Assembly: GCF_018219815.1 (NCBI RefSeq)
Contig: NZ_JADMKU010000013.1
Span: 48,329 to 112,328 of the forward strand
Length of the DNA: 64,000 nt
Source of the DNA: Thalassovita aquimarina
GTDB taxonomy: Bacteria; Pseudomonadota; Alphaproteobacteria; Rhodobacterales; Rhodobacteraceae
Direction of reading: 5' to 3'
Shown here one piece after another: positions 43,286 to 53,200 of the stretch (position 1 is the stretch's first letter; the number at the start of each line of letters is the position of its first letter). The translations under genes and the position numbers were made by a program. The notes under the pieces are model-generated. The model was given only the letters and a program-made list of their open reading frames with translations. It was not told where the DNA came from and ran no database searches.

Positions 43286-44803
43286 TCAAACATGCGCGAC
43301 CTCCATCCCGTGGGCCCCGCCCATCATCAGCCCGATCTCGTCCACGCTCAGATCCTTGGCCAGCCGGATGTCCGACAGGCGGCCTTCGTTCAGAGCGCCG
43401 AAATGGTCCGAGATTTCCATCAGTTCGTCGAGGTCCTGGCTGATCACCACCACCGCGGCACCGCCCGCGGCCAGGTCCAGCAAGGCCTGCCGGATCGCCG
43501 CCGCCGCCGCGGCATCGACGCCCCAGGTCGGCTGGTTCACCACCAACACCTCGGGGCGCTGCATCACTTCGCGGCCGATGACGAATTTCTGCAGGTTGCC
43601 GCCCGACAGTGACCGGGCGGCATTGTCGGGCCCCGGCGTACGCACGTCGAACCGTTCGATGATCGCCTCGGCGAAGCTTTTCGCCTTGCCCCATTTCAGG
43701 AAACCGCGGTTTTCCAGCCCTTCGCGCACCGACCCGGTCAGCAGCGCGTTCTCGATCAGACTCATGTCGGGGGCGGCGGCATGGCCCAGCCGTTCCTCGG
43801 GCGCGGTCAGCAATCCCAGCCGCCGCCGCGCCACCGGGCCCAGCCCGCCGATCGGTTTGCCGTCCAGTTCGACCGCGCCGGGCGCGGTCGGGATTTCGCC
43901 CGACAGCGCGGCCAGCAATTCGTCCTGTCCGTTGCCGGCAACGCCGCCAAGGCCCAGAATTTCGCCTGCGCGCACTTCCAGGCTGATATTCTTCAGCGAG
44001 GTGCCGAAGGCCGAGGGCGAGGCGACCGACAGGTCATTGATCTTCAGCAGAACCGGACCGACCGTGCCGCCGGCGCGCTCGGGGACGAGCAGGCTCGACC
44101 CGACCATCATTTCGGCCATGTCGCGCGCCGTGGTGTCGCGTGGGACGCAGTCGCCCACCACCTGTCCCAGCCGCAGGATGGTTGCGTTGTCGCAAAGCGT
44201 TCGGATTTCTTCCAGCTTGTGGCTGATGTACAGGATCGCGGTGCCTTCGGCCGACAGCTTGCGCAGGGTTTCGAACAGGATATCGACCTCCTGCGGGGTC
44301 AGGACGCTGGTCGGTTCGTCCATGATCAGCAGCTTGGGGTCCTGCAGCAGGCAGCGGATGATCTCGACCCGTTGGCGTTCGCCCGCGGACAGATCGCCGA
44401 CGATGCGGTCCGGGTCCAGCGGCAGCCCGTACATTTCCGACACCTCCCGGATCCGCGCGGCAAGGTCGCGCATCCCGGGCGGGTTTTCCATGCCAAGCGC
44501 GACGTTCTCGGCCACGTTCAGCGCTTCGAATAGCGAAAAATGCTGGAACACCATGGCCACCCCTGCCGCGCGCGCGGCGCTCGGTTCGGCCGGCGCATAG
44601 GCATCGCCACGCAACTGCATCGTGCCGCGGTCGGGTTTGACCAGCCCGTAGATCATCTTGACCAGCGTCGATTTGCCGGCGCCGTTTTCACCCAGCAGGG
44701 CGTGCACCTCGCCTTCGCCGATCTCGAAGGATACGTTGTCATTGGCGACAACGCCCGGATAGGCCTTGGTCAGCCCGTTTATCGATAAAAGCGTCCCCGT
44801 CAC
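43286..44803 (-). CDS. ABC transporter ATP-binding protein with two ATPase domains (nucleoside/purine importer)
   Basis: A 505-residue tandem ATPase as in sugar and nucleoside importers. The first domain has Walker A GENGAGKST, signature LSAGERQRVEI and Walker B LLIMDEPTSVLTPQE. The second is degenerate at Walker A (GVAGNGQDE) but keeps LSGGNLQKFVIGRE and the Walker B-like VLVVNQPTWGVD, typical of the family. The start is the GTG at 44803, overlapping the xdhC stop by 4 bases (GTGA); a longer upstream frame is only a shadow of xdhC. Confidence 0.92.
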   Translation of the reverse strand: MTGTLLSINGLTKAYPGVVANDNVSFEIGEGEVHALLGENGAGKSTLVKMIYGLVKPDRGTMQLRGDAYAPAEPSAARAAGVAMVFQHFSLFEALNVAENVALGMENPPGMRDLAARIREVSEMYGLPLDPDRIVGDLSAGERQRVEIIRCLLQDPKLLIMDEPTSVLTPQEVDILFETLRKLSAEGTAILYISHKLEEIRTLCDNATILRLGQVVGDCVPRDTTARDMAEMMVGSSLLVPERAGGTVGPVLLKINDLSVASPSAFGTSLKNISLEVRAGEILGLGGVAGNGQDELLAALSGEIPTAPGAVELDGKPIGGLGPVARRRLGLLTAPEERLGHAAAPDMSLIENALLTGSVREGLENRGFLKWGKAKSFAEAIIERFDVRTPGPDNAARSLSGGNLQKFVIGREVMQRPEVLVVNQPTWGVDAAAAAAIRQALLDLAAGGAAVVVISQDLDELMEISDHFGALNEGRLSDIRLAKDLSVDEIGLMMGGAHGMEVAHV

Positions 44804-45747
44804 GCCGTTCTGTCCCCTTGTTGGACGGTGTACCCCGCCTTGGTTCCTAGTAGCCTGCCGGCCACGCCGACGGCAATGGCCTGCGGATGTTTCCCCAACG
44901 TCGGGTCGCCAATCGGGCAGGTGATACTGCCTACCGATTGGGCGGAATGCCCGAGTTCCCCCAGACGTTTGCGGAACCGCGCCCATTTCGTTGCCGATCC
45001 GATCAGCCCGGCGCTGGCAAAGCCGCGGTTCAGCGCAGCATGGCACAACGTCAGGTCGAGCGCATGGGAATATGTCAGGATCAGGTGATGCGCATCGCGC
45101 GGCGCATGGGCCATCAGCGTTTCGGGCCGGGCGGCGGGCAATACCGTTACCCGTTCCGGCACATCTTCCGGAAACCGTTCGGCGGCGGTGTCGATCCAGG
45201 TGATGTCGACATCGGGCAGCGGGGCCAGTACCGACACCAGCGCCCGCCCGACATGGCCGGCGCCCCAGATCCAGACCGGCAGCGCGGGCGCCTGCACCGG
45301 TTCCACCATCCAGCCCTGCACAAGGCCCGGCACCGGCATGATGCCTTCGCCGCGCGCTTGCGCCAGCAGTCGCTTGACCGCCAGCGGCATGTCCGACCCG
45401 TCGGTGGGCCGGGCAATGACCGACCGGTTTTCCAACCGCGACAGCCGGTCGGCGTCGAAGATTTCGCGCCACAGCATCACGCGGCCGCCGCAGCATTGGC
45501 CCAAATCCGGGCCAAGCGCATGGCTGCTCAGCCGGTCGCCGCCCCCCTGCAGGGCCGCGCGCGCCGCTTCCGTCGCCTGGAATTCCAGCGCCCCGCCGCC
45601 GATGGTGCCGGATTGCCCGGTGTCCCAGACCAGCATCGCCGCCCCCGCCTCGCGCGGCGAGGACCCCTTGATACCGGCGATAACCACCCGCGCCACGCGG
45701 CCATGGGCGGCCACCGTCCGCCTCAGTCCGTCCAGGTCAAACCCCAT
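44800..45747 (-). CDS. xdhC: XdhC family protein, molybdenum cofactor insertion chaperone
   Basis: A 315-residue XdhC. In Rhodobacter XdhC binds the molybdenum cofactor, promotes its sulfuration and hands it to XdhB. The N-terminal part has GIKGSSPREAGAAMLVW and the cysteine-containing DLGQCCGGRVMLW; the C-terminal Rossmann-like part has IWGAGHVGRALV and the closing GSITCPIGDPTLGKHPQAIAVGVAGRLL. The ATG at 45747 lies 11 bases inside the end of xdhB, so it is coupled to it. The extra open frame upstream is shadow. Confidence 0.93.
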   Translation of the reverse strand: MGFDLDGLRRTVAAHGRVARVVIAGIKGSSPREAGAAMLVWDTGQSGTIGGGALEFQATEAARAALQGGGDRLSSHALGPDLGQCCGGRVMLWREIFDADRLSRLENRSVIARPTDGSDMPLAVKRLLAQARGEGIMPVPGLVQGWMVEPVQAPALPVWIWGAGHVGRALVSVLAPLPDVDITWIDTAAERFPEDVPERVTVLPAARPETLMAHAPRDAHHLILTYSHALDLTLCHAALNRGFASAGLIGSATKWARFRKRLGELGHSAQSVGSITCPIGDPTLGKHPQAIAVGVAGRLLGTKAGYTVQQGDRTA

Positions 45748-48103
45748 CGCGAATCCTCTGAACCGCCTGCAGCAACCGTTCCGGCGTCGCCGGTGCGTCG
45801 AGCATGGGATAGACCGTGCCGCAGGACGCCACCGCATCGGACAGCGCCAGGAAGGCCGATATGCCCAGCATCAAGGGCGGTTCTCCCACCGCCTTGGACC
45901 GGTAAATCGTGTCCTCGCGGTTCCGCCCGTCCCAAAGCGCCACGTTGAACGTTTCCGGCTGATCGGAAAATGCCGGGATCTTGTAGGTCGACGGCGCATG
46001 CGTGCGCAGCCGCCCGGTGTCGTCCCAGACCAGTTCCTCGCATGTCAGCCATCCGGCGCCCTGCACGTAGCCGCCCTCGACCTGGCCCTTGTCCAGTGCC
46101 GGGTTCAGCGAGGCGCCCGCGTCATGCAGGATATCGGCGCGCAGGATGCGGTTTTCGCCCGTGAGCGTGTCCAACGCCACCTCGGTCACCGCCGCGCCGT
46201 AGGCGAAATAGAAAAACGGCCGGCCGTTGCCGTTGATCCGGTCCCAGGCCAGTTTCGGGGTCTTGTAGAACCCGGTGGCCGACAGGCTGACGCGGTTTTC
46301 ATAGGCCAACTTCGCGGCCTCCGCGAAACGCATCTCGGCGGTGCCGACCCGGACGAGGCCCGCCTCAAACCGCACATCTTCGGGCTTCGCCTGATACCGT
46401 TCGGCCAAGAACGCCGCCATCCGGCCGCGGATCGTATCGCAGGCCGCCTTCACCGCCATGCCGTTCAGGTCCGACCCGGACGATGCCGCCGTGGCCGATG
46501 TATTGGGCACCTTGCCGGTATCGGTGGCGGTGATCTTCACCGTTTCCAGCGCGATCCCGAAGCGGGTCGCCGCCACCTGCGCCACCTTCTGGAACAATCC
46601 CTGTCCCATCTCGGTTCCGCCATGGTTCAGGTGGACCGACCCGTCCTGATAGACATGCACCAATGCACCCGCCTGGTTCAGATGGGTCAGCGTGAAGGAA
46701 ATGCCAAATTTCACCGGGCTGAAGGCCAGCCCCTTCTTGATCACCGGGTTCGACGCATTCCACTCCGCCACCGCCCGCTTGCGTGCGGCATAATCGGAGG
46801 AGGCCAGCAGCGCCTCGGTCATCTCCCACAGCTCGAAATCCTCGACCACCTGACCGTAGGGCGTGCAATTGTCCTTCTTCTGTTCGGAAATATCCCGGGG
46901 GGTCGATCCGGGAACGCCATCGGTTCGAGTGACCGGTTCGAAGGGGGCAGAGCCCCCCGCCGGTGGATCGTAATAATTCCGCCGCCGCACCTCGACCGGG
47001 TCGAGGCCCAGCTCATGCGCGATGTGATCCATCACCCGTTCGATCCCGACCATCCCCTGCGGCCCGCCGAAACCGCGGAAGGCGGTGGCGCTTTGGGTGT
47101 TGGTCTTCAGCCGGTGGCTTTCGATGCGGATATCGGGCAGCCAGTAGGCATTGTCGGCATGAAGCATGGCGCGGTCGGCGACCGGCAGCGACAGGTCCTG
47201 GGCCCAGCCGCAGCGGGCCAGTTGCAGGAACTCGACGCCCAGCACGCGGCCATTATCGTCGAACCCGGCGCGATAGCTTATGCGGAAATCGTGCCGCTTG
47301 CCGGTGATCACCATGTCGTCGTCGCGGTCGTAGCGCATCTTGCACGGTTTGCCGGTCAACCGCGCCGCCACCGCGCAGGCCACCGCCAGCGCGTTGCCCT
47401 GGCTTTCCTTGCCGCCGAAGCCGCCGCCCATGCGGCGGGTTTCCACCCGCACTGAATGCATCGGCACGCCAAGCGCCTCGGCCACCTTGTGCTGAATCTC
47501 GGTCGGGTGCTGGGTGGAACTGTGCACCACCATGTCGCCGCCTTCCTGCGGCAGTGCCAAAGCGGCCTGACCTTCGAGATAGAAATGTTCCTGCGCGCCC
47601 AGTTCCAGTGCGCCCTCGACCGTGTGCGGGGCGTCGGCAAGCGCCGCCGCGGCGTCGCCGCGCTGGTAGATGCGCGGGCCTTCTTCGAAGCGGCTGTCCG
47701 CGGCGAGCGCTTCGTCGATTGTCAGGATCGGGGTGTCTTTCTCATAGCTGACCTTGCCGCGCCTTGCTGCGCGTCTCGCCTCCGCGTGGCTGTCGGCGAT
47801 CACAAGAAAGAGCGTCTGTCCGAGGTAATGCACATGGCCGTCGCTCAGCAGCGGTTCGTCGTGGACCGAGGGCGACACGTCATTGGCGAAGGGCAGATCA
47901 GTGGCGGTCAGCACCGCGATCACGCCCGGCGCGGCGCGCACCGCATCCAGGTCCATCGCTGTGATCCGGCCCTTGGCGATCCCGCTCAGCCCGAAGGCCA
48001 GGTGCAGCGTGCCCCGGGGCGTGGGGATGTCATCGACGTAGCGCGCCGCGCCGGTCACGTGCAGCCGGGCTGCGTCATGGGGCAGGGGGGAAGAAACGCT
48101 CAT
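45737..48103 (-). CDS. xdhB: Xanthine dehydrogenase molybdopterin-binding subunit
   Basis: A 788-residue XdhB, the subunit that hydroxylates hypoxanthine and xanthine at the molybdenum site. Landmarks are TGAARYVDDIPTPRG, MGGGFGGKESQ, the substrate-site segment SATAFRGFGGPQGM with its arginine, GTEMGQGL and the late KAVGEPPLML with the catalytic glutamate. Between VRRRNYYD and TPYGQVVEDFELW, where relatives have only a few residues, there is an insertion of about 30 residues (roughly 382-411) rich in Gly, Pro and Ser; at DNA level it is a copy of a repeat found twice elsewhere in the window. Overlaps xdhA by 4 bases and xdhC by 11. Confidence 0.93.
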   Translation of the reverse strand: MSVSSPLPHDAARLHVTGAARYVDDIPTPRGTLHLAFGLSGIAKGRITAMDLDAVRAAPGVIAVLTATDLPFANDVSPSVHDEPLLSDGHVHYLGQTLFLVIADSHAEARRAARRGKVSYEKDTPILTIDEALAADSRFEEGPRIYQRGDAAAALADAPHTVEGALELGAQEHFYLEGQAALALPQEGGDMVVHSSTQHPTEIQHKVAEALGVPMHSVRVETRRMGGGFGGKESQGNALAVACAVAARLTGKPCKMRYDRDDDMVITGKRHDFRISYRAGFDDNGRVLGVEFLQLARCGWAQDLSLPVADRAMLHADNAYWLPDIRIESHRLKTNTQSATAFRGFGGPQGMVGIERVMDHIAHELGLDPVEVRRRNYYDPPAGGSAPFEPVTRTDGVPGSTPRDISEQKKDNCTPYGQVVEDFELWEMTEALLASSDYAARKRAVAEWNASNPVIKKGLAFSPVKFGISFTLTHLNQAGALVHVYQDGSVHLNHGGTEMGQGLFQKVAQVAATRFGIALETVKITATDTGKVPNTSATAASSGSDLNGMAVKAACDTIRGRMAAFLAERYQAKPEDVRFEAGLVRVGTAEMRFAEAAKLAYENRVSLSATGFYKTPKLAWDRINGNGRPFFYFAYGAAVTEVALDTLTGENRILRADILHDAGASLNPALDKGQVEGGYVQGAGWLTCEELVWDDTGRLRTHAPSTYKIPAFSDQPETFNVALWDGRNREDTIYRSKAVGEPPLMLGISAFLALSDAVASCGTVYPMLDAPATPERLLQAVQRIRDGV
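46873..46958 (-). repeat. Dispersed palindromic repeat inserted in-frame in xdhB
   Basis: Read on the minus strand the segment begins with a GGGGGGCTCTGCCCCC palindrome (46943-46958) and ends CCCCCCGGGATATTTC then AGAAGAAGG (46873-46902). Both ends match the repeats at 55158-55222 and 58771-58836. Length 86 bases with the flanking bases keeps the xdhB frame. Confidence 0.7.
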
Positions 48104-49494
48104 GCCCGCACCTCCTTCACCGAGGTCGCAAGGCCTTGGCTTTCCATGAAGTACCGCGTCAGCATGTTGCGCGCCGCATCGAGCCGGTAGCGGGCCGAGG
48201 CCCGCATGTCCGACATCGGGGTGAAATCGCGCGTCCAGGCGTCATCGGCGGCTTTGATCGTGTCTGCGTTCCAGGGCCGGCCGACCAGCGCGGCCTCCAC
48301 GTGGGCGGCGCGTTTCGGGATGCCCGCCATGCCGCCGAAGGCGATGCGGACCTCGGTCGCGACGCCGTCTTCCACCGCGATGTCGAAGCATCCGCAGACG
48401 GCGGAAATGTCCTGATCGAAGCGTTTCGACAGCTTGTAGCATTTCAGCCGGTCGGGGGCCTTGGCGAAGCTGACCGCCTCGACGAATTCCCCCGGGTGCC
48501 GGTCCTGCTTGCCGTAATCAAGGAAGAAGTTTTCCAGCGGAATTTCGCGCCGGTCACCCCCCCGGCGCAGATGCAGCGTCGCGCCGAGCGCGATCAGCGC
48601 GGGCGGGCCGTCGCCGATGGGCGATCCGTTGGCGATATTGCCGCCGATCGTGGCCGCGCCACGCACCTGCGCCGAGCCATAGCGGCGCAGCATTGCCCCG
48701 AAAGACGGGTGCAGCCGGTCCATCAGCGGAATCAGCCGCGCGATGGTGACGCCCGCGCCGAGGGTGACGCGGGTGTCGGTTTCCTCGATCCGCTGCAGAT
48801 CGCGGCAGCGGTTCAGGAAGGCGACCGGTCCGAGATCGCGCAACTGCTTGGTGACCCAGAGCCCCACATCTGTGGCGCCCGCGATCAGCGTGGCGTCGGG
48901 ATGGGCCTCATACCAGCGGGCCAGCTCGATTATGGTTTCCGGCCGCACCGCGGCGCCGGTGAGGGGCTGGTCACCGGCCATTGCCGCCGCGGGCAATTCG
49001 GCCAGGTCGAAATCGCTCAGCCAGTCGGGAACGGGTTGTTCTCCCGCGGCCTCGGCCGCGCGCAGGATCGGGGCATAGCCGGTGCAGCGGCACAGGTTGC
49101 CGGCCAGGGCGGTGGCGTGATCGCTGTCGCCGTTGATATGCGCGGTGGCCATCGAGGTGATGAAACCGGGCGTGCAGAAGCCACATTGGCTGCCGTGCTG
49201 GTCGATCATCGCCTGTTGCACCGGGTGCAGCTGGCCATCGGGGCCGGAAATGCCTTCGACGGTGCGGACCGATTTGCCGTTGATCTGCGGCATGAACAGG
49301 ATGCAGGCATTGAGCGCCCGTGCCCCGTCTTCGTCCTGCACCATCACCGTGCAGGCGCCGCAATCGCCTTCGTTGCAGCCCTCCTTGGTGCCGGTCAGCC
49401 CGCGCGTGTCGCGCAACCAATCGAGCAGCGTCGCCGTGGCGGGCACGTCGCGCAGCTCCACGCTCTCTCCATTGAGAAGAAAGGTGATATCCAT
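48100..49494 (-). CDS. xdhA: Xanthine dehydrogenase small subunit (2Fe-2S and FAD domains)
   Basis: A 464-residue XdhA: two 2Fe-2S centres and an FAD domain that pass electrons from the molybdenum site to NAD. The plant-type cluster cysteines are Cys40, Cys45, Cys48 (CNEGDCGAC) and Cys64; the second cluster has Cys104, Cys107 (CGFC) and Cys135, Cys137 (CRC). The FAD domain starts near residue 180 with LIAGATDVGLWV and has RGAATIGGNIANGSPIGD. It is the first gene of the operon. The 178-base gap upstream (49495-49672) should hold the promoter; no clear element was recognised in it. Confidence 0.94.
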   Translation of the reverse strand: MDITFLLNGESVELRDVPATATLLDWLRDTRGLTGTKEGCNEGDCGACTVMVQDEDGARALNACILFMPQINGKSVRTVEGISGPDGQLHPVQQAMIDQHGSQCGFCTPGFITSMATAHINGDSDHATALAGNLCRCTGYAPILRAAEAAGEQPVPDWLSDFDLAELPAAAMAGDQPLTGAAVRPETIIELARWYEAHPDATLIAGATDVGLWVTKQLRDLGPVAFLNRCRDLQRIEETDTRVTLGAGVTIARLIPLMDRLHPSFGAMLRRYGSAQVRGAATIGGNIANGSPIGDGPPALIALGATLHLRRGGDRREIPLENFFLDYGKQDRHPGEFVEAVSFAKAPDRLKCYKLSKRFDQDISAVCGCFDIAVEDGVATEVRIAFGGMAGIPKRAAHVEAALVGRPWNADTIKAADDAWTRDFTPMSDMRASARYRLDAARNMLTRYFMESQGLATSVKEVRA

Positions 49495-49672
49495 TTGAAT
49501 AAACCTGCCGCCTTACCGGTTTAATTACCCTTTTGGCACGTCTTCGATGCGGCGTAGAAAACGCGCGGGCTCCCTGTTTCGGGGATCAGGAAAGCCTGTT
49601 TTTGATCATTTGGCAAGAAAAAGCAGGTTCTGCCGCGTGATTGCGCGACAAATGCCCGGCAAAACATCGGTT

Positions 49673-50149
49673 CTAGCGGTCGATCTGCCGCGCCAGTTCG
49701 CCCAGTTGCGTGATCACCCGGCCCCAGCCGTCCTGGAAGCCCATGTCTTCGTGTTTCTTCTTCTGCTCCGGCGTGGCGTGCAGTGCGCGGGCGATATAGC
49801 GGGTGCCGACCGGGTCGGCCGACATCATGATGACGGTGGTCAGGAACCCCTTGCCGCGCGGGTGAAATCCGGGACCGAGCGTATCGGTATAGGCGATCAG
49901 CCGTCCCGGGCTGAGCGCCAGGAAACAGCCGGTGCTTTCCACTACCTTGCCCTTGGGGCTGCGCATCCGGGTGAAGAACTCACCGCCCGGCTGCAGGTCG
50001 AGCCGGACCTCGTCAACCACGGCCGGTTTCGGGCTGAACCACTGCTTGAACAAGGCCGGATCGCTCCAGCAGCGCCAAACCGCTTCGGGGGAGGCGATCA
50101 GCACCCGGTCGATTTCCAGATCCGTTTCTTCCGAAAAGGAAAAGAACAC
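49673..50149 (-). CDS. SRPBCC (AHSA1-type) domain protein
   Basis: About 158 residues, an activator-of-Hsp90-like START-fold protein of the kind often annotated polyketide cyclase/ATPase. Signature segments are DRVLIASPEAVWRCWSDPALFKQWFSPKP near the start, DLQPGGEFFTRMRSPKG, STGCFLALSPGRLIAYTD and KKKHEDMGFQDGWGRVITQL at the end. Start is probably the GTG at 50149 (FFSFSEETDLEIDRV), since no ATG is available before residue ~50; the ribosome site is weak. A very long open frame continues upstream but is only the antisense of dnaE. The biochemical function of such small single-domain proteins is mostly unknown. Confidence 0.8.
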   Translation of the reverse strand: MFFSFSEETDLEIDRVLIASPEAVWRCWSDPALFKQWFSPKPAVVDEVRLDLQPGGEFFTRMRSPKGKVVESTGCFLALSPGRLIAYTDTLGPGFHPRGKGFLTTVIMMSADPVGTRYIARALHATPEQKKKHEDMGFQDGWGRVITQLGELARQIDR

Positions 50150-50228
50150 CGCATATCCCCGTGATTGCCGACCGTCAGGCCGCGATTGTCGACCACCGGC
50201 GGCCGGGGCTGTCAAGCGATATCGCGGC

Positions 50229-50257
50229 TTTCCGGCGCCTGCGCTCTGGCTTAGAAT
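50229..50257 (+). promoter_or_regulatory. Candidate dnaE promoter giving a leaderless mRNA
   Basis: TTTCCG (50229-50234) and TAGAAT (50252-50257) with a 17-base spacer. The ATG of dnaE is at 50264, the expected position of the first transcribed base, and no ribosome site stands before it. Confidence 0.4.
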
Positions 50258-50263
50258 GACCCG

Positions 50264-53200
50264 ATGAGCAGCCAACCCCGATTCATCCATCTTCGAACCC
50301 ATACCGAATATTCCCTGCTGGAAGGCGCGGTGCGCCTGAAGAAACTGCCGGGCATGTGCGAAGCGGCGGGCATGCCTGCCGTGGCGGTGACCGACACCAA
50401 CGCGCTGTTCTCGGCGCTGGAATTTTCGGTCACGGCGCAGGGGGCGGGGATCCAGCCGATCGTCGGTTGCCAGGTCGATGTGGCCTTCGATCATGCCGCG
50501 CCCGGCGAACAGCCCAAACCGCCCGCGCCGGTGGTTCTGTTGTCGCAGACCGAGGAAGGCTATGAGAACCTGATGCGGCTGTCGTCCTGCCTTTACGTCG
50601 ATAAGGGCGGGCAGGAACCTCAGGTCACGCTGGAGGAGCTGGAGGAATTTTCCGGTGGCCTCATCTGCCTGTCGGGCGGGGCGGACGGGCCGGTGGGCCA
50701 GTTCTTGCAGGCGGGCGCGCGCGACAAGGCCGAGGCGCTGATGCGCCGCCTCGCCGCGATCTATCCGCAGCGGCTGTATGTCGAGCTGCAGCGCCATCCG
50801 GGCGAGGACGGGCTGCCGCTCAATGAGAAGAAGACCGAACGCGGCTTCGTCGAAATGGCCTATGACATGGGGCTGCCTCTGGTCGCCACCAACGACGTCT
50901 ATTTCCCCAAGGCGGACATGTATGAGGCGCATGACGCGCTTATCTGTATCGCCGAGGGCGCCTATGTCGATCAGGCCGAACCGCGCCGCCGGTTGACGCC
51001 GCAGCATTATTTCAAGTCGCAGGAAGAAATGATCGCGCTTTTCGCGGACCTTCCGGAAGCGATTGAAAATACGGTGGAAATTGCGCGGCGTTGTGCTTTC
51101 GCGACCTATCGGCGCGACCCGATCCTGCCGAAATTCGCCGATGACGAGGTGGTGGAACTGCGGCGCCAGGCCAATGAGGGCCTGCAGAGGCGGCTGGCGG
51201 TGATCCCGCATGCGGTGTCGGTCGAGGAATACCAGGAACGGCTGGATTTCGAGCTGGGCATCATCGAGGGCATGGGCTTCCCCGGCTACTTCCTGATCGT
51301 GGCCGACTTCATCAAGTGGTCCAAGGATAACGGCATCCCGATCGGCCCTGGCCGGGGGTCGGGCGCGGGGTCCTTGGTGGCCTATGCGTTGACCATCACC
51401 GACCTCGATCCGCTGCGCTATTCGCTGCTGTTCGAACGCTTCCTGAACCCCGAACGTGTGTCGATGCCCGACTTCGACATCGACTTCTGCATGGATCGGC
51501 GCGAAGAAACGATCCGCTACGTGCAGCAGAAATACGGCCGCGACAAGGTGGGGCAGATCATCACCTTCGGTGCGCTGCTGTCCAAGGCTGCCGTGCGCGA
51601 TATCGGGCGGGTGTTGCAGATGCCCTATGGCCAGGTCGACCGGTTGTCCAAGCTGATCCCGGTGGAAGGGGTCAAGCCGCTGTCGATCGCCGAGGCGCTG
51701 AAGCAGGAAGAGCGCCTGCGCGAGGAGGCGCGCAACGAGGAAGTCGTCGACCGGCTGCTGAATTACGGCATGCAGGTCGAAGGGTTGCTCAGGAACGCCT
51801 CGACCCACGCGGCGGGTGTGGTGATCGGCGATAGGCCCCTGGACCGGCTGGTGCCGCTGTATCAGGACCCGCGTTCGGACATGCCGGCGACCCAGTTCAA
51901 CATGAAATGGGTGGAACAGGCCGGGCTGGTGAAATTCGACTTCCTCGGCCTGAAGACACTGACCGTGGTGCAGAACGCCGTCGACCTGATCAAGAAGAAC
52001 GGGCGGCACCTGCATATCGGGCCGGACGGCACCCAGCTTTACGATCCGCCCGAGGGCGCGGTGGACGACATCGGGCATATCCCGCTGGACGACGAAGCCA
52101 CCTACAAGCTCTATTCCAGCGCCAAGACCGTTGCGGTGTTCCAGGTGGAAAGCTCGGGCATGATGGACGCGCTGCGTCAGATGAAGCCCAACTGCATCGA
52201 GGATATCGTGGCGCTGGTGGCGCTCTATCGTCCCGGCCCGATGGAAAACATCCCCACCTATTGCCAGGTGAAGAACGGGACGAAAGAACGCGAATCCGTC
52301 CATCCGCTGATCGACCATATCCTTGAAGAAACCCAAGGCATCATCGTTTACCAGGAACAGGTGATGCAGATTGCCCAGGTGATGGCGGGCTACAGCCTTG
52401 GCGGCGCCGACCTGTTGCGCCGGGCGATGGGTAAGAAGATCAAGGAAGCGATGGATGCCGAGCGGCCCAAGTTCGAAGCCGGTGCGGCCGAGAACGGGGT
52501 CGACAAGAAGAAGGCGAACGAGGTCTTCGACCTGCTGGAAAAATTCGCCAACTACGGCTTCAACAAATCGCACGCGGCGGCCTATGCGGTGGTCAGCTAC
52601 CAGACCGGCTGGCTGAAGGCGAACCACCCGGCGGAATTCATGGCGGGCGTCATGAACTGCGATATCCACCTGACCGACAAGCTGTCGATCTATGCCGAGG
52701 AAGTGCGGCGGGGGCTGGAGATCGAAATCGTGCCGCCCTGCGTCAACCGTTCGCTGCCCACCTTCGATGTGGTCGATGGCAAGCTGATTTACGGCCTTGG
52801 CGCGCTGAAGAATGTCGGGATCGAGGCGGTGAAGCAGATTTCCGACGCACGCGGCGACAAGCCTTTCGTCAACCTGTTCGATTTCGCTCGCCGGGTCGAT
52901 TTGAAAAAGGTCGGCAAAAGGCCTTTGGAAATGCTGGCCCGCGCCGGGGCGTTCGATCAGCTCGACAATAACCGCCGCCGGGTGTTCGGGGCACTGGATC
53001 AGCTGGTCGCCTATTCGGCGGCGATCCATGAGCAGCGGGCGTCTTCGCAGGTGTCGCTGTTCGGCGAAGCGGGCGACGACCTGCCCGAACCGCGTATCCA
53101 GCGGACCGAGGATTGGCTGCCCGCCGAACGTCTGGCCGAGGAACACAAGGCGATCGGTTTCTACCTGACCGGCCACCCGCTGGACGATTACCTGCCGGCG

